A stretch of DNA of 53,111 nucleotides. Origin: Acidimicrobiales bacterium (GTDB lineage: Bacteria > Actinomycetota > Acidimicrobiia > Acidimicrobiales > Acidimicrobilacustridaceae). How positions within the stretch are numbered: the stretch's first letter is position 1; every line of letters starts with the position of its first letter. The stretch lies in NCBI GenBank assembly GCA_025456085.1, contig JALOLF010000011.1, forward strand, positions 1 through 53,111, given 5' to 3'. The notes below the pieces were generated by a model. That model was not told the origin of the DNA and did not search any database. It saw only the letters and a program-made list of their open reading frames with translations. Below are positions 36,866 to 45,102 of this stretch, in pieces. A program made the translations under genes and the position numbers.

Positions 36866-38334
36866 GTGTCGTCTCCCGATCCGTCGGTGAGCTCGGCCCA
36901 CAGGTGGAGCAGGCTCTGCTGTGCGACGCGGGCGATGTCGCGCTCGCGGGCGGTGCCGGGGCCGTTGACCGCCGCCTGCCAGCGTGTCGCGCCCTGCCAG
37001 GCCAGGTCGGCCAACCCGGCCCGGTCCGTAGCCGGTGCGGCCCCGAGGCGCTCCTCGACGTCACGGACGGCGAGCAGCCGCCGCAGCTCGAGGAGCTGCT
37101 GCTCGTCGAAGCCCGTGTCCGCTCCGGCCAACTCCTCCAGTGCCGCCAGCTCGTCGAGGACGTGCAGCTCGGGCGAGACGCGCAACGACGCCACCAGCTC
37201 GCGCAGGCGGTCCTGATCGGCCGGGCCCGTGGTGGGCGCCCAGGCCAACCGCTCCAGCGCGCCGAGCGCGCTGCGGGCCTTGAGGGCATCGGCACGCCGG
37301 CGCAGGCCGTCGAGGCCGACCGCGAGCGCGTCGAAGCCGCTCCAGTCGAGCAGCCCCTGACGCAGCTTCTCCGCGTCGCGACCCGTGCGCTCCGCCAGCG
37401 CAAGCGCCTCGCGGACCCCGCCGAAGCCGAGCAGGCCGACCAGGCGCTGCCGCGTGTCGGCCTCGACCGGCGCGTCGAGGGTGGCGAAGAGCCCGGCGTC
37501 GAGGGTGAGCATCGCCCGACGCTCCTCGGGCTCCGCGGCGATGGCAGCGAGGGCGTCGACGTCGCCCTGCGTGAGCCGGCCGCACCGGCACGACGACGCC
37601 GCCAGGCCCGCCACGGGCACGACGCTCGCCGCGAGACCGCGGAGATCCTCCGCCATTCGGCCCGCCAGCCGTTCGGCGGCCGGCACGCCGCCGTCGACCT
37701 CGTCGGCCTTCGACAGCACGCCGAGGGTGGCCACGCCGGACCGGTCGCCGGTGGCGGTGAGGAAGCGGCGCAGGGCGTCGACGTCATCGGCCCGCACCGC
37801 CTGGTTCACCAGGAACAGCACCGCGTCGGCCCGTGCGCAGGCCGCGGCGGAGTCGTCGTCGAGGCCCAGGAAGCCGGCGGTGACCGCGGCGACGTCGTCG
37901 CGCACGGTGGACAGGCCGGGCGTGTCGACGACCTCGACGCCGGCCAGCGCCCGCGACGCCAGCTCGACCGTGACCTCGGCGACGTCGTGCTCGGGGATGG
38001 GCAGCGTGGTGGGCAGCCCGGTCTCGGGGCTCAGCCGCACCGGGGTCCGGCGTCCCCGTCGGTCGACCACGACGCCGCGCTCCACGGTCCCGCGCCGGAA
38101 GCGGGTGACGACCCGCGTGCACTCGGTGACGTCGGTCGGGGCGACGGCACGCCCCAGCAGCGCGTTGACGACCGTCGATTTGCCGGCTTTCAGACGGCCG
38201 GCGACGGCGACCACCAGGGGGCCGTCGGCGCGCTCGGCGACACGGGCCGCTGCGGCACGCGCCGCCGGGTCGAGCCCCGAGGCCATCGACCGGGCCGCCT
38301 CTGCCACCGCCGCACTCGCCGGGCCCACGCTCAC
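36862..38334 (-). CDS. Dynamin-like GTPase 2 (IniC-type)
   Basis: 490 residues, GTG start at 38334. GTPase motifs: G1 VAVAGRLKAGKSTVVNALLG (about residues 41-60), G3 EVVDTPGLSTVRDD, G4 GVLSKADEVDGG. The C-terminal half is helical with no obvious membrane helix, shorter than its partner, so it is probably the soluble member of a heterotypic pair, as IniC is to IniA. A TACTGT -10 box lies 8 bp before the GTG and there is no ribosome-binding site, suggesting a leaderless mRNA. First gene of the four-gene unit dynamin 2, dynamin 1, Hsp70-like, adaptor protein A, three of which are joined by GTGA overlaps. Confidence 0.87.
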   Translation of the reverse strand: MSVGPASAAVAEAARSMASGLDPAARAAAARVAERADGPLVVAVAGRLKAGKSTVVNALLGRAVAPTDVTECTRVVTRFRRGTVERGVVVDRRGRRTPVRLSPETGLPTTLPIPEHDVAEVTVELASRALAGVEVVDTPGLSTVRDDVAAVTAGFLGLDDDSAAACARADAVLFLVNQAVRADDVDALRRFLTATGDRSGVATLGVLSKADEVDGGVPAAERLAGRMAEDLRGLAASVVPVAGLAASSCRCGRLTQGDVDALAAIAAEPEERRAMLTLDAGLFATLDAPVEADTRQRLVGLLGFGGVREALALAERTGRDAEKLRQGLLDWSGFDALAVGLDGLRRRADALKARSALGALERLAWAPTTGPADQDRLRELVASLRVSPELHVLDELAALEELAGADTGFDEQQLLELRRLLAVRDVEERLGAAPATDRAGLADLAWQGATRWQAAVNGPGTARERDIARVAQQSLLHLWAELTDGSGDDT

Positions 38335-38342
38335 GGCCGCCG

Positions 38343-38348
38343 ACAGTA
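38343..38348 (-). promoter_or_regulatory. Candidate -10 element of the dynamin operon (leaderless)
   Basis: On the minus strand TACTGT is followed by 8 bp and then the GTG at 38334, with no ribosome-binding site. No good -35 box is visible. Confidence 0.45.
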
Positions 38349-38520
38349 CCGCCCGGATCGCGTCCCGAGCAGGAGCTGGGAACCCATCTGCTCGGCAGGG
38401 CACCCGGGACGGGACCCGCGGGTGACGGGGAGGGTGCGCCTCGACCGTCCCCGACCGACCACGGTGGCTACGCTGACCGTCGTCGAGGCAGCTCCTCGAT
38501 GCCGTCGGGTGGGAGGAACG

Positions 38521-38973
38521 GTGGACGAAGAAGTGGTGGTCTCGTGCGATCAGCTCCTGAAGTGGGACGCACCGAAGCGGAAGCAGACCGTGTTCAAGGC
38601 GAAGCTGGGGCGCCTGATCGTGACCAACGCCCGGGTCGTGTTCCTCTCGACGGGATCGAACGACCTCACCATGGGCAAGTTCGTCGCCGGTGCGACCGGG
38701 CTCCACTCGGTCGGCCTGCGCTCGTCGTCCACCGATCACCTCGACGCCTCGGCGCTGGGGGCCGAGGGAAGCCTCGAGATCCCGCTTCCCGCCGTGTCCG
38801 ACGTGTGGGTGAAGGGGATGTTCAAGGCGCTGACCATCGCCTACGACCTGGGTGCCGGCGAGCAGCACGCCACCTTCGCACCGAAGAACGGCCCCATCCC
38901 CGGCGGTGAGTCCTGGGTGCAGGTCATCAACGATGCGAAGGCGCAGTATCTCGCCGCGATGGGTGGTCAGTAG
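38521..38973 (+). CDS. PH/GRAM-like domain protein
   Basis: 150 residues, GTG start at 38521 with GGGAGGA upstream. The central LGRLIVTNARVVFLSTGSND pattern (a beta strand with VTN.RVVF) is typical of bacterial PH or GRAM-like domains, which bind lipids or proteins at the membrane. No signal peptide or helix. It is divergent from the dynamin operon across a 186-bp gap. A TACGCT box (38469-38474) is a possible -10. It may link the membrane to the dynamin/Hsp70 module; this is inference from position. Confidence 0.6.
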   Translation: MDEEVVVSCDQLLKWDAPKRKQTVFKAKLGRLIVTNARVVFLSTGSNDLTMGKFVAGATGLHSVGLRSSSTDHLDASALGAEGSLEIPLPAVSDVWVKGMFKALTIAYDLGAGEQHATFAPKNGPIPGGESWVQVINDAKAQYLAAMGGQ

Positions 38974-39454
38974 GCCGTCGGCAGCAGCGCCCGCCTGGAC
39001 GTGCGCAGCGGACCCTGCGAGGTGAGGGCTCGGTCGTGGCGCGTTCCCGGAGGACGACCGGACCGCGGCCAGCGGCTCGTGGGAGCCCCCGTGAACGCCG
39101 CGGTGATCACGGACCCGGACCCCTGGACCGGCGGCGCCGCGGTCGCCTGCCGGGCGACGGCCTTCTGCGAGCTCACCGGCGACGGCGAACCGGTCGGCCA
39201 CTGCGACGCGGTGTCACTCCTGTTTGCCTCGGGGCTCGCTCGAAGGGATCCTCGACACCGACGAGCCGTACACGACAGCACGGGGACCTCCGCGTCGGTC
39301 CCGCCAGGCGCTCGACCGTCGGCTCGCCGGGGTCGCGCCCGCCGTCTTCTCCACCGTCGGCTTCCACGTGGGGGAACGAAGGCACTGGCCGCCGAGCTCC
39401 CACGACCGGGACCACCGTCGGCGACGCGCACGACGACCGGCAGGATCCCGGCGC
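38974..39454. other. 481-bp gap with a possible decayed reading frame
   Basis: No intact gene is convincing here. On the plus strand a frame from GTG 39091 (after GGGAG) has almost all G or C at third codon positions and reads VNAAVITDPDPWTGGAAVAC..., but after about 39,215 the codon bias collapses. From about 39,224 the next frame shows the same bias for some 35 codons (GSLEGILDTDEPYTTARG, ALDRRLAGVAPAVFSTVGFH). This fits a short gene broken by a frameshift. The product matches nothing I know. The rest holds nothing I recognise. Confidence 0.3.
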
Positions 39455-40282
39455 TCAGAGCTCTTCGCGCTCGTAGCGGACCACGGCGTCGATCTCCTCC
39501 GGGGTGAGCACGCCTTCGAAGGCCGGCATGGAGGATCGACCCTGCGTGACGACCTCGATGTGCTCCTCCTCGCTGAGGCGGGATTCGACGTCTTGGAGGT
39601 TCGACCCGACACCGCCCCGACCGCGCTGGCCGTGGCACGCGGCGCACGTTTCCTGGTAGACGTCGAGACCTCGGGCGAGCACCGGGTCCTCGGGTCGGGA
39701 CGTCCCCGAACTCGACCCGCCGGCCTCCTCCTCCGTGGTCGGGGCGCCCGCGCCGCCGTCGGCGACGGAGGTGTCGTCCCCGGCCCGAAGCAGCCACCAC
39801 ACCAGACCCGCCGCGAGCAGGACGAGCACAACGGCCACCGAGACGGCGATCAGCAGGGCGGCGCGACCCGACCCGGCCGCGTCCGCCAGCGGCGGACGGA
39901 CCACGCCGACGTCCGGCACCAGCCCGGAGTGAGCACCGACGGGAGGCGACCCCGTCGCCACGTCCGTACCGATCCCGAGCGCCCGACACCAGGCACCGAC
40001 CGCCCACGCGGCGTCGGGCACGGTCACCTGGCAGCGGGTAGCCAGCCCCTGGGCGACACCCGGCAGAGCCCCGCCGGCCTGCACCAACTCGGCCACCACC
40101 CCGCTCCCGGCCGCCTCGACGACGAGTCGCAGCGCGAGCCGGTCGTCGTTCGACGTCGGCGGAGCCAGGTCGGCCAGCACGGCATACAGCCGCTGAGGGT
40201 CCGATGCGATCCCCACCCTGAACCGGGCCACCGCCTCGTTCAGCGCCGCCTGCACCCGGGCCCGGCCCGTCCCCGCATCCAT
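39455..40282 (-). CDS. Adaptor-domain membrane protein B with cytochrome c ectodomain
   Basis: 275 residues, ATG at 40282 with a strong AGGAGGAG site. Residues 1-105 are the shared adaptor domain (VARFRVGIASDPQRLYAVLA, DLAPPTSNDDR, AWAVGAWCRALGI). One membrane helix spans 141-165. After a Ser/Glu-rich linker comes a monohaem cytochrome c: haem motif CAACH at 213-217 and a likely axial Met252 in SSMPAFEGVLT, then a C-terminal helix. Haem c attachment needs the domain outside the membrane, which fits an N-in/C-out topology. A haem domain fused to a cytoplasmic adaptor suggests redox or ligand sensing, or an electron-transfer tether. Last gene of the minus-strand run that starts at 44984; a 75-bp gap separates it from gene C. 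Confidence 0.85.
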   Translation of the reverse strand: MDAGTGRARVQAALNEAVARFRVGIASDPQRLYAVLADLAPPTSNDDRLALRLVVEAAGSGVVAELVQAGGALPGVAQGLATRCQVTVPDAAWAVGAWCRALGIGTDVATGSPPVGAHSGLVPDVGVVRPPLADAAGSGRAALLIAVSVAVVLVLLAAGLVWWLLRAGDDTSVADGGAGAPTTEEEAGGSSSGTSRPEDPVLARGLDVYQETCAACHGQRGRGGVGSNLQDVESRLSEEEHIEVVTQGRSSMPAFEGVLTPEEIDAVVRYEREEL

Positions 40283-40357
40283 CCCAGCTCCTCCTCTGCT
40301 CGTCACCGACGACCTGCGGTGACCGCCACTGGCGACCGCATCGCAACGGCAAAGCCG

Positions 40358-41287
40358 TCAACCGGCTGGCACCACCGTGATGCTCCCACCGGCGGGGTTG
40401 TTGGCCGCCGTCCACCGGTACTCCCCGACCCCGGGGAGGGTGTAGCTCCAGTACGAGCCCGGCTCCATCGGATCGGAGCCGGCTACCTGCCCGCCCGATG
40501 CCCGGGAGACCTCGACGATCTCGCGATAGGCGTCGTTGTTCCAGAACGTCACCGGTGTGCCCACACGGACGACGACGTCGGGGCAGAGGTCCTCGTCGTG
40601 CAGCGGCACCAGCGGACCCGATGCTTCACCCCCGGGTCTGGCGGGGAGCGAGCCGTTCGGGCAAGCGGAACCCGCCGAGACGTGCCCCTCGAGCACGTCG
40701 GAGATCCCGGGGTCCGCTGCCGCCGAGGACGGGCTCGGTTGCGTCGCCGTCGTCGTCGAGCCGGATGCCTGCGACGTGCCCACCTCCGGTCGGGAGCCGA
40801 CCGACTGCTCCTCCGAGCCGGCCTCGACGGCGCCGCGTTCGTCGGAGCGATCCCCCGAGCGCGCCACCAGCGCCGACCCGCCACCGATGACGAGCAGTGA
40901 CCCTGCGATCACGGCGACGACGACCCGACCAGACCAGCCCCGCCGCCGGGACGGACCTGGCTCCGGCGGGAGCTCGCGGTCCGACTGGAGCCCGAGTGCG
41001 TCGCACCAGACCCGGACCGACCAGGATGCGTTGGCCCGGTCCACGCCGGAACGATCAGCCAGCCGCCGCTCTGCTTCGGTCGGCGACAGGGCGCCGCGAG
41101 CCAACTCCCCCGCCACACCGACCTGCGCCACGTCGACGACCAGCTTCAGTCGGCGACGGTCGTCGTTGCTGGTCGGTGGCGCCAGGTCGCTCAGCACGGC
41201 CCGCAGCTGCTCGGGCTCGTCGGCGAGACCGATCCCGAACCGCTCGAGCGCCTGCGCCAGCGCAGCACTGATGTTCGTCGAGCTCAC
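40358..41287 (-). CDS. Adaptor-domain membrane protein C with degenerate cupredoxin-like ectodomain
   Basis: 309 residues with a GTG start at 41287 (an upstream GTG near 41361 is possible). Residues 1-100 are the shared adaptor domain (LERFGIGLADEPEQLRAVLS, DLAPPTSNDDRRR, WSVRVWCDALGL). The membrane helix is at 121-142, then a Ser/Thr-rich linker and a C-terminal domain of about 110 residues ending in VTFWNNDAYREIVEV, LPGVGEYRWTAANNPAGGSI, TVV. Spacing matches cupredoxins, but the His, Cys, His and Met copper ligands are all replaced, so copper binding at the usual site is not expected. Two Cys (SACPN, DLCPD) could form a disulfide. It follows the TPR membrane protein by 67 bp. Confidence 0.75.
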   Translation of the reverse strand: MSSTNISAALAQALERFGIGLADEPEQLRAVLSDLAPPTSNDDRRRLKLVVDVAQVGVAGELARGALSPTEAERRLADRSGVDRANASWSVRVWCDALGLQSDRELPPEPGPSRRRGWSGRVVVAVIAGSLLVIGGGSALVARSGDRSDERGAVEAGSEEQSVGSRPEVGTSQASGSTTTATQPSPSSAAADPGISDVLEGHVSAGSACPNGSLPARPGGEASGPLVPLHDEDLCPDVVVRVGTPVTFWNNDAYREIVEVSRASGGQVAGSDPMEPGSYWSYTLPGVGEYRWTAANNPAGGSITVVPAG

Positions 41288-41354
41288 GGCGCTGCCTTCG
41301 GCGTCGCGCGGGCCGGCCGCTGGATGAGGGGACCCGCCTCGCTCCTGTGCATTC

Positions 41355-42716
41355 TCACCCACCTCGGGCACGGTCACCCACCTCGCCCACTCGGTGAACG
41401 CGACCGGCCCCGGCGACCAGCACCAGCGCACCCACCAGCGACGCCGCCGCGATGCCGAACAGGAGCTGGTCGCCACGGAACTGGGCCTCCAGCTTCGATC
41501 GACTCGTCGTCATCGTGACGACCTGCTCGCTGACCCGGACCTCCATCGTGGTCATGGGCGGGCCGGTGACGCACGGGACCGACGCAGTGAACGCGGTCGA
41601 CGGCACACCCGGGATCCCCGTGGCGCCACACCCGGACCCCGGGAAGGTGGAGACCGGCTCGCTGGGCACCCACTCGGCCTTGGGCCACGTCTGTGTGCTC
41701 TCCACCTGCGGCTCGCCCATACGGGGCACGCCCGCCACCACCAGGAAGAGGCCGGCGCACCCGGCGGGGATCACCGCGGCCCGACGCGTGCGGCGCGTCC
41801 ACGCCGCGGCGAGCGACTCACGGGTGAACACCGGCAGGTCCGCCAGCAGCTCTCGACGGCGGGTCATGGTCCGCGCCTGCACGACGGCGACCACCAGAAC
41901 CCAGGCCCCCAGCGCGACGACGGCCGCCACGCCAGCACCGACCGCGACCGTCGCCATGACCGTCGTGCCGACGACGACCACGGTGCGCACCGACTGGTCG
42001 GAACGGTCCCAGCCGGCGGACAGCTCGAGCAGATGCGCGGCTGCGGTCGTGTCGCCGAGCTGTCCAGCGTGGCGGGCGTGGCGCAGCGCCTCGCGGCGGT
42101 TGCGCCGGGCGGCCTCCACCCAGGCGAGCTCGGCCTGCACCCACCGGTCGTCGACGTGGGTGTCCAACGCCCGCCGGTAGTACGCCGCCGCTTCGTCGAG
42201 CAGCCGGTGCCGGTTCCCCTTGCGCACGACGCGCTGGCTCGCCGCAGTGCGCTGCGCCACCCGCGCCATGGCGACGAGGCCGTGGAAGCCCTGACCCGAG
42301 CTCAACTCGTGGGCCTGCCGGGCAGCGTCACGGGCCTCGGGCCACAGCCGCGCAGCGAGGTGGACCTCGGTCTTCAGGTACCAGGCCCGTTCGTCGCCCG
42401 GCGCCAACCGCACCGCTCGGTCGGCGGCCCGCCGAGCCTCGTCGAGTAACCCGATCGGATCGGCCCACAGCGCGATCTGCGCCAGGCAGCGATGGGCATC
42501 GCTGCCGTCAGGATCGAGCGTCACCGCCCGGCGCGCCTCGGCGAGCGCCCCGACGCGGTCGCCCGAGTGCCGCAGGCAGCGAGCCAAACCGACCCGCCAC
42601 GCGGCCACGCCGGGCTCGAGGGCCACCGCGGCACGCCACCTCACCTCGGCGTCGCGGTGGCGGTCGACGGCACCGAGCGCTGCGGCCTCCTCGGCAGCCC
42701 GACGGGCGCTCGTCAC
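41355..42716 (-). CDS. TPR-repeat membrane protein
   Basis: 453 residues, GTG start at 42716 overlapping the AAA+ stop (GTGA, 42713-42716); a GTG one codon earlier is also possible. Residues about 1-230 form TPR-like helical repeats (for example RHSGDRVGALAEARRAVTLD and LDEARRAADRAVRLAPGDER), probably cytoplasmic. Two adjacent membrane helices follow (about 245-285), then a third (about 315-335), an extracytoplasmic segment of about 75 residues rich in Pro/Ser/Thr with Cys, and a fourth helix near the C-terminus. It may be a membrane scaffold for the AAA+ ATPase encoded just before it. Family unknown beyond the TPR part. Confidence 0.75.
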   Translation of the reverse strand: MTSARRAAEEAAALGAVDRHRDAEVRWRAAVALEPGVAAWRVGLARCLRHSGDRVGALAEARRAVTLDPDGSDAHRCLAQIALWADPIGLLDEARRAADRAVRLAPGDERAWYLKTEVHLAARLWPEARDAARQAHELSSGQGFHGLVAMARVAQRTAASQRVVRKGNRHRLLDEAAAYYRRALDTHVDDRWVQAELAWVEAARRNRREALRHARHAGQLGDTTAAAHLLELSAGWDRSDQSVRTVVVVGTTVMATVAVGAGVAAVVALGAWVLVVAVVQARTMTRRRELLADLPVFTRESLAAAWTRRTRRAAVIPAGCAGLFLVVAGVPRMGEPQVESTQTWPKAEWVPSEPVSTFPGSGCGATGIPGVPSTAFTASVPCVTGPPMTTMEVRVSEQVVTMTTSRSKLEAQFRGDQLLFGIAAASLVGALVLVAGAGRVHRVGEVGDRARGG

Positions 42717-43960
42717 CACTTCCGCACCCGCCGCAGGTAGTCGACCAACGGAGCGAAGGTGCGGCTGTCGTCAGAAGCCGCCGCCACCGACCGGGCCGTA
42801 TCGAGCCAGTCGTGGATGGACGGCCCCAGCTCGCGGAGCGCGCCATCGAGGTGCCGCTGGGTGATAGGCCGCACGGCGCCGGCGTCGACCGACTCCGCCA
42901 GAGCCAGCTCCGCCGCCGAGTCGACCAGATGGACCAGATCGGCACCCGACCACGTCTCGGTCCGAGCCACCAGCGGGTCGAGGTCGATCGCGGCCACCGG
43001 CCGGTCTGCGAGAGCCTGACGCAGGATGCCCCACCGAGCCGGTGGATCCGGGGGCAGCACCAGCACGGTTCGGTCGAACCGTCCGGGCCGCCGCAGGGCC
43101 GCGTCGACCATCCACGGCTGGTTCGTCGCACCGAGACAGAACAGCTCGTCGTTCGCGCTGTCGACGCCGTCCAACTCGGCCAGGAGCTGGGTGACGACGT
43201 TGCGCATCCCGTCGCCGCGCAGGTTGGTGCGGCGGTGGCCGATGGCGTCCAACTCGTCGAGGAACAGTACGGCCGGCGCGTCCCGACGGGCCCGCTGGAA
43301 CACACGGTGCACGTTCTGCTCGCTGTTGCCGAGCCACATGTCGAGGACGTCCGACAACGCCACGGGCACGAACGACACGCCCATCTCGCCCGCCAACGCC
43401 CGGGCGATGAACGTCTTGCCGCAGCCCGGCGGCCCCCACAACAGCAGGCCACCGCGCAGCGTCTTGCCGAACGCGGCGCGGAGCTCTGCGTTGCGCAGCG
43501 GGGCCAGCAACGCCCGCTCGAGGCGCTGCTTGACCTCCACCATCCCCGCCACGTCGACCAGGCGCACGGTCGGCCGATCCACGTCCAACCACGCAGGGCC
43601 CTCACCTCCCGCCGTCCCCGCAACGTCAGCCATTCCGACCGCGTCGGGCACCGGCTCCGGCGGCGGACCGGGAACCGCGTCCCCGAGACCGTCAGCCGGT
43701 GATGGGCCGAGAGCTCGCCAGTGCGCAGCTCCGGCCGGGTCGCCCAACAGATCACAGGCCTGCGCCGCCAGTGCGGCCACCTCGGGCTGGTCCGGTCGGG
43801 TCGACCACGCCAGCTCGCAGTGCCGCAGCGCCCGACCCGGCTGACCGCCCGTCAACAGAAGTGCGATGAGGTGCAGGCGCAGCGCTCTGTTGGCGGGTTC
43901 GACCTGCAGCGCCGCTTCGATGCCGGCGTAGACCTGTTCGTCCCCTGTTGGATGCTCCAT
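42713..43960 (-). CDS. TPR-AAA+ ATPase
   Basis: 415 residues from the ATG at 43960 (GGAGGAG upstream). Residues 1-85 contain TPR-like helices; the AAA+ domain follows: Walker A WGPPGCGKTFIARALAGEMG (GPPGCGKT 176-183), Walker B VLFLDELDAIGHRR (D235, E236), sensor 1 LGATNQPWMVD, and RRPGRFDRTV with the arginine finger, as in the Cdc48/FtsH/spastin group. No protease or membrane part. TPR-AAA ATPases remodel protein complexes. It sits between adaptor protein D and the TPR membrane protein, with translational coupling to the latter, so it probably acts on the membrane-bound adaptor proteins. Confidence 0.9.
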   Translation of the reverse strand: MEHPTGDEQVYAGIEAALQVEPANRALRLHLIALLLTGGQPGRALRHCELAWSTRPDQPEVAALAAQACDLLGDPAGAAHWRALGPSPADGLGDAVPGPPPEPVPDAVGMADVAGTAGGEGPAWLDVDRPTVRLVDVAGMVEVKQRLERALLAPLRNAELRAAFGKTLRGGLLLWGPPGCGKTFIARALAGEMGVSFVPVALSDVLDMWLGNSEQNVHRVFQRARRDAPAVLFLDELDAIGHRRTNLRGDGMRNVVTQLLAELDGVDSANDELFCLGATNQPWMVDAALRRPGRFDRTVLVLPPDPPARWGILRQALADRPVAAIDLDPLVARTETWSGADLVHLVDSAAELALAESVDAGAVRPITQRHLDGALRELGPSIHDWLDTARSVAAASDDSRTFAPLVDYLRRVRKW

Positions 43961-43967
43961 GGGACCC

Positions 43968-44984
43968 CTACTCCTCCCAGGCACTGTCGTAGGTGGCGAC
44001 ATACACGTCGAGCACGTCAACCGCGGGGTGGACCGACGGCGACCAGTCCGACACCGCGATCACGTCGGGATGGTCGTCCATGTGGGCCACGACACGGGCC
44101 GAGTCGTTCTCCAGGGCGTACGCGAACGCCGTCGTCTCACTGGCAATCGCCACGTTCGCGAAGCGGTCGCTCACGAAGTCCGACGACTCCGCCTCGACGG
44201 CGTCGAGGGCGTCACGGAAGTAGTCCTCACCCGACCCCTCGTCGAACAGGAACAGGAGGTTCGACACCTCTCCACCATTGCACGACATCGTCCCGATCAC
44301 CTCTGGCGCGGCGGAGGCGTCGAGGAAATCGCCGGTGACGTACACCGACGCCGTCTCTTCCTCGTCGGAGTCATCGGCGTCGAAGACGCACCCGGTGAAC
44401 CCCAGCTCGGTCGCCACGGACCGCAGGTGGTCCTCGGGCTTCGGCTCCGGCGTCTCCGGCTCCGGGGTCTCCGGCTCGGTCTGCGGTGGTGCGTCGGACC
44501 GCGACTGCGCAGCGACCACCACCCCGCCCGCTGCGAGAACGCTCACTACGACGAGCCCGGCAACCGTTGCCACCAGCACGCCGCGACCTCTGCGTCGGCG
44601 CTGCTCGTCGCGCCGGCCACGCACCGTCGGCAACGGCCGGCCGAGCGCGTAGGCCCACGTCGTCACCGTCCAGTGCGCGGCCGTCGGCGACAGCCCGGCA
44701 GCCGCGGCCAGGTCTCCGACCACCTGTTCGACCGGCACCGCCGGCACGGCTGCGAGCTGGGCGGGTACGCCGTGGAGCGCTGCGACAGTCAAGAGGTCGA
44801 TCTCGTGGCGATGGCGGGAAGCCTCGGGCACCCGGTCGCACAACAGGGCCCGAACCTGGGCGGCGTCGGCGGTGATGCGCGGCCCGAGCTCCTGGAGCAG
44901 CGCCCGCAGCGTCGCGGCGACGACGGGGACGGCGCCCGTGTTCGGAACTGGTCGGTTCGATGCGGGCTCGGTCGGCGCGAGCAT
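43968..44984 (-). CDS. Adaptor-domain membrane protein D with acidic ectodomain
   Basis: 338 residues (ATG at 44984, GGAGGA upstream). Residues about 20-118 are the most diverged copy of the adaptor domain (LRALLQELGPRITADAAQVR, ALLCDRVPEASRHRHEIDLL, HWTVTTWAYALG). An Arg-rich stretch precedes the membrane helix (136-158). A PETPEPETPEPKP linker leads to an acidic domain of about 150 residues with two Cys (FTGCVFDADD, TMSCNGGEV), probably disulfide-bonded. I cannot assign the ectodomain. First gene of the run D, AAA+, TPR protein, C, B. A candidate SARP-type repeat lies 63 bp upstream. Confidence 0.75.
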   Translation of the reverse strand: MLAPTEPASNRPVPNTGAVPVVAATLRALLQELGPRITADAAQVRALLCDRVPEASRHRHEIDLLTVAALHGVPAQLAAVPAVPVEQVVGDLAAAAGLSPTAAHWTVTTWAYALGRPLPTVRGRRDEQRRRRGRGVLVATVAGLVVVSVLAAGGVVVAAQSRSDAPPQTEPETPEPETPEPKPEDHLRSVATELGFTGCVFDADDSDEEETASVYVTGDFLDASAAPEVIGTMSCNGGEVSNLLFLFDEGSGEDYFRDALDAVEAESSDFVSDRFANVAIASETTAFAYALENDSARVVAHMDDHPDVIAVSDWSPSVHPAVDVLDVYVATYDSAWEE

Positions 44985-45046
44985 GATGGCGTCCTCCGGT
45001 GTCGGTGCCGGCTCCTCCGGTCCGGCAACCCGTCAGGCGCGACCTC

Positions 45047-45064
45047 GCTTCAGCACCGCTTCAA
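45047..45064 (-). promoter_or_regulatory. Candidate SARP operator 1 (11-bp-period direct repeat)
   Basis: On the minus strand TTGAAGC-GGTG-CTGAAGC: two heptamers whose starts are 11 bp apart, the geometry bound by SARP/OmpR-type activators. It lies 63 bp upstream of adaptor gene D, between it and the PP2C stop. A second site with the same pattern is at 46877-46894. Confidence 0.6.
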
Positions 45065-45102
45065 ACCGTTGCGCCCGCCGCGGGGCCTCCACCGCCGGGC
45101 GA

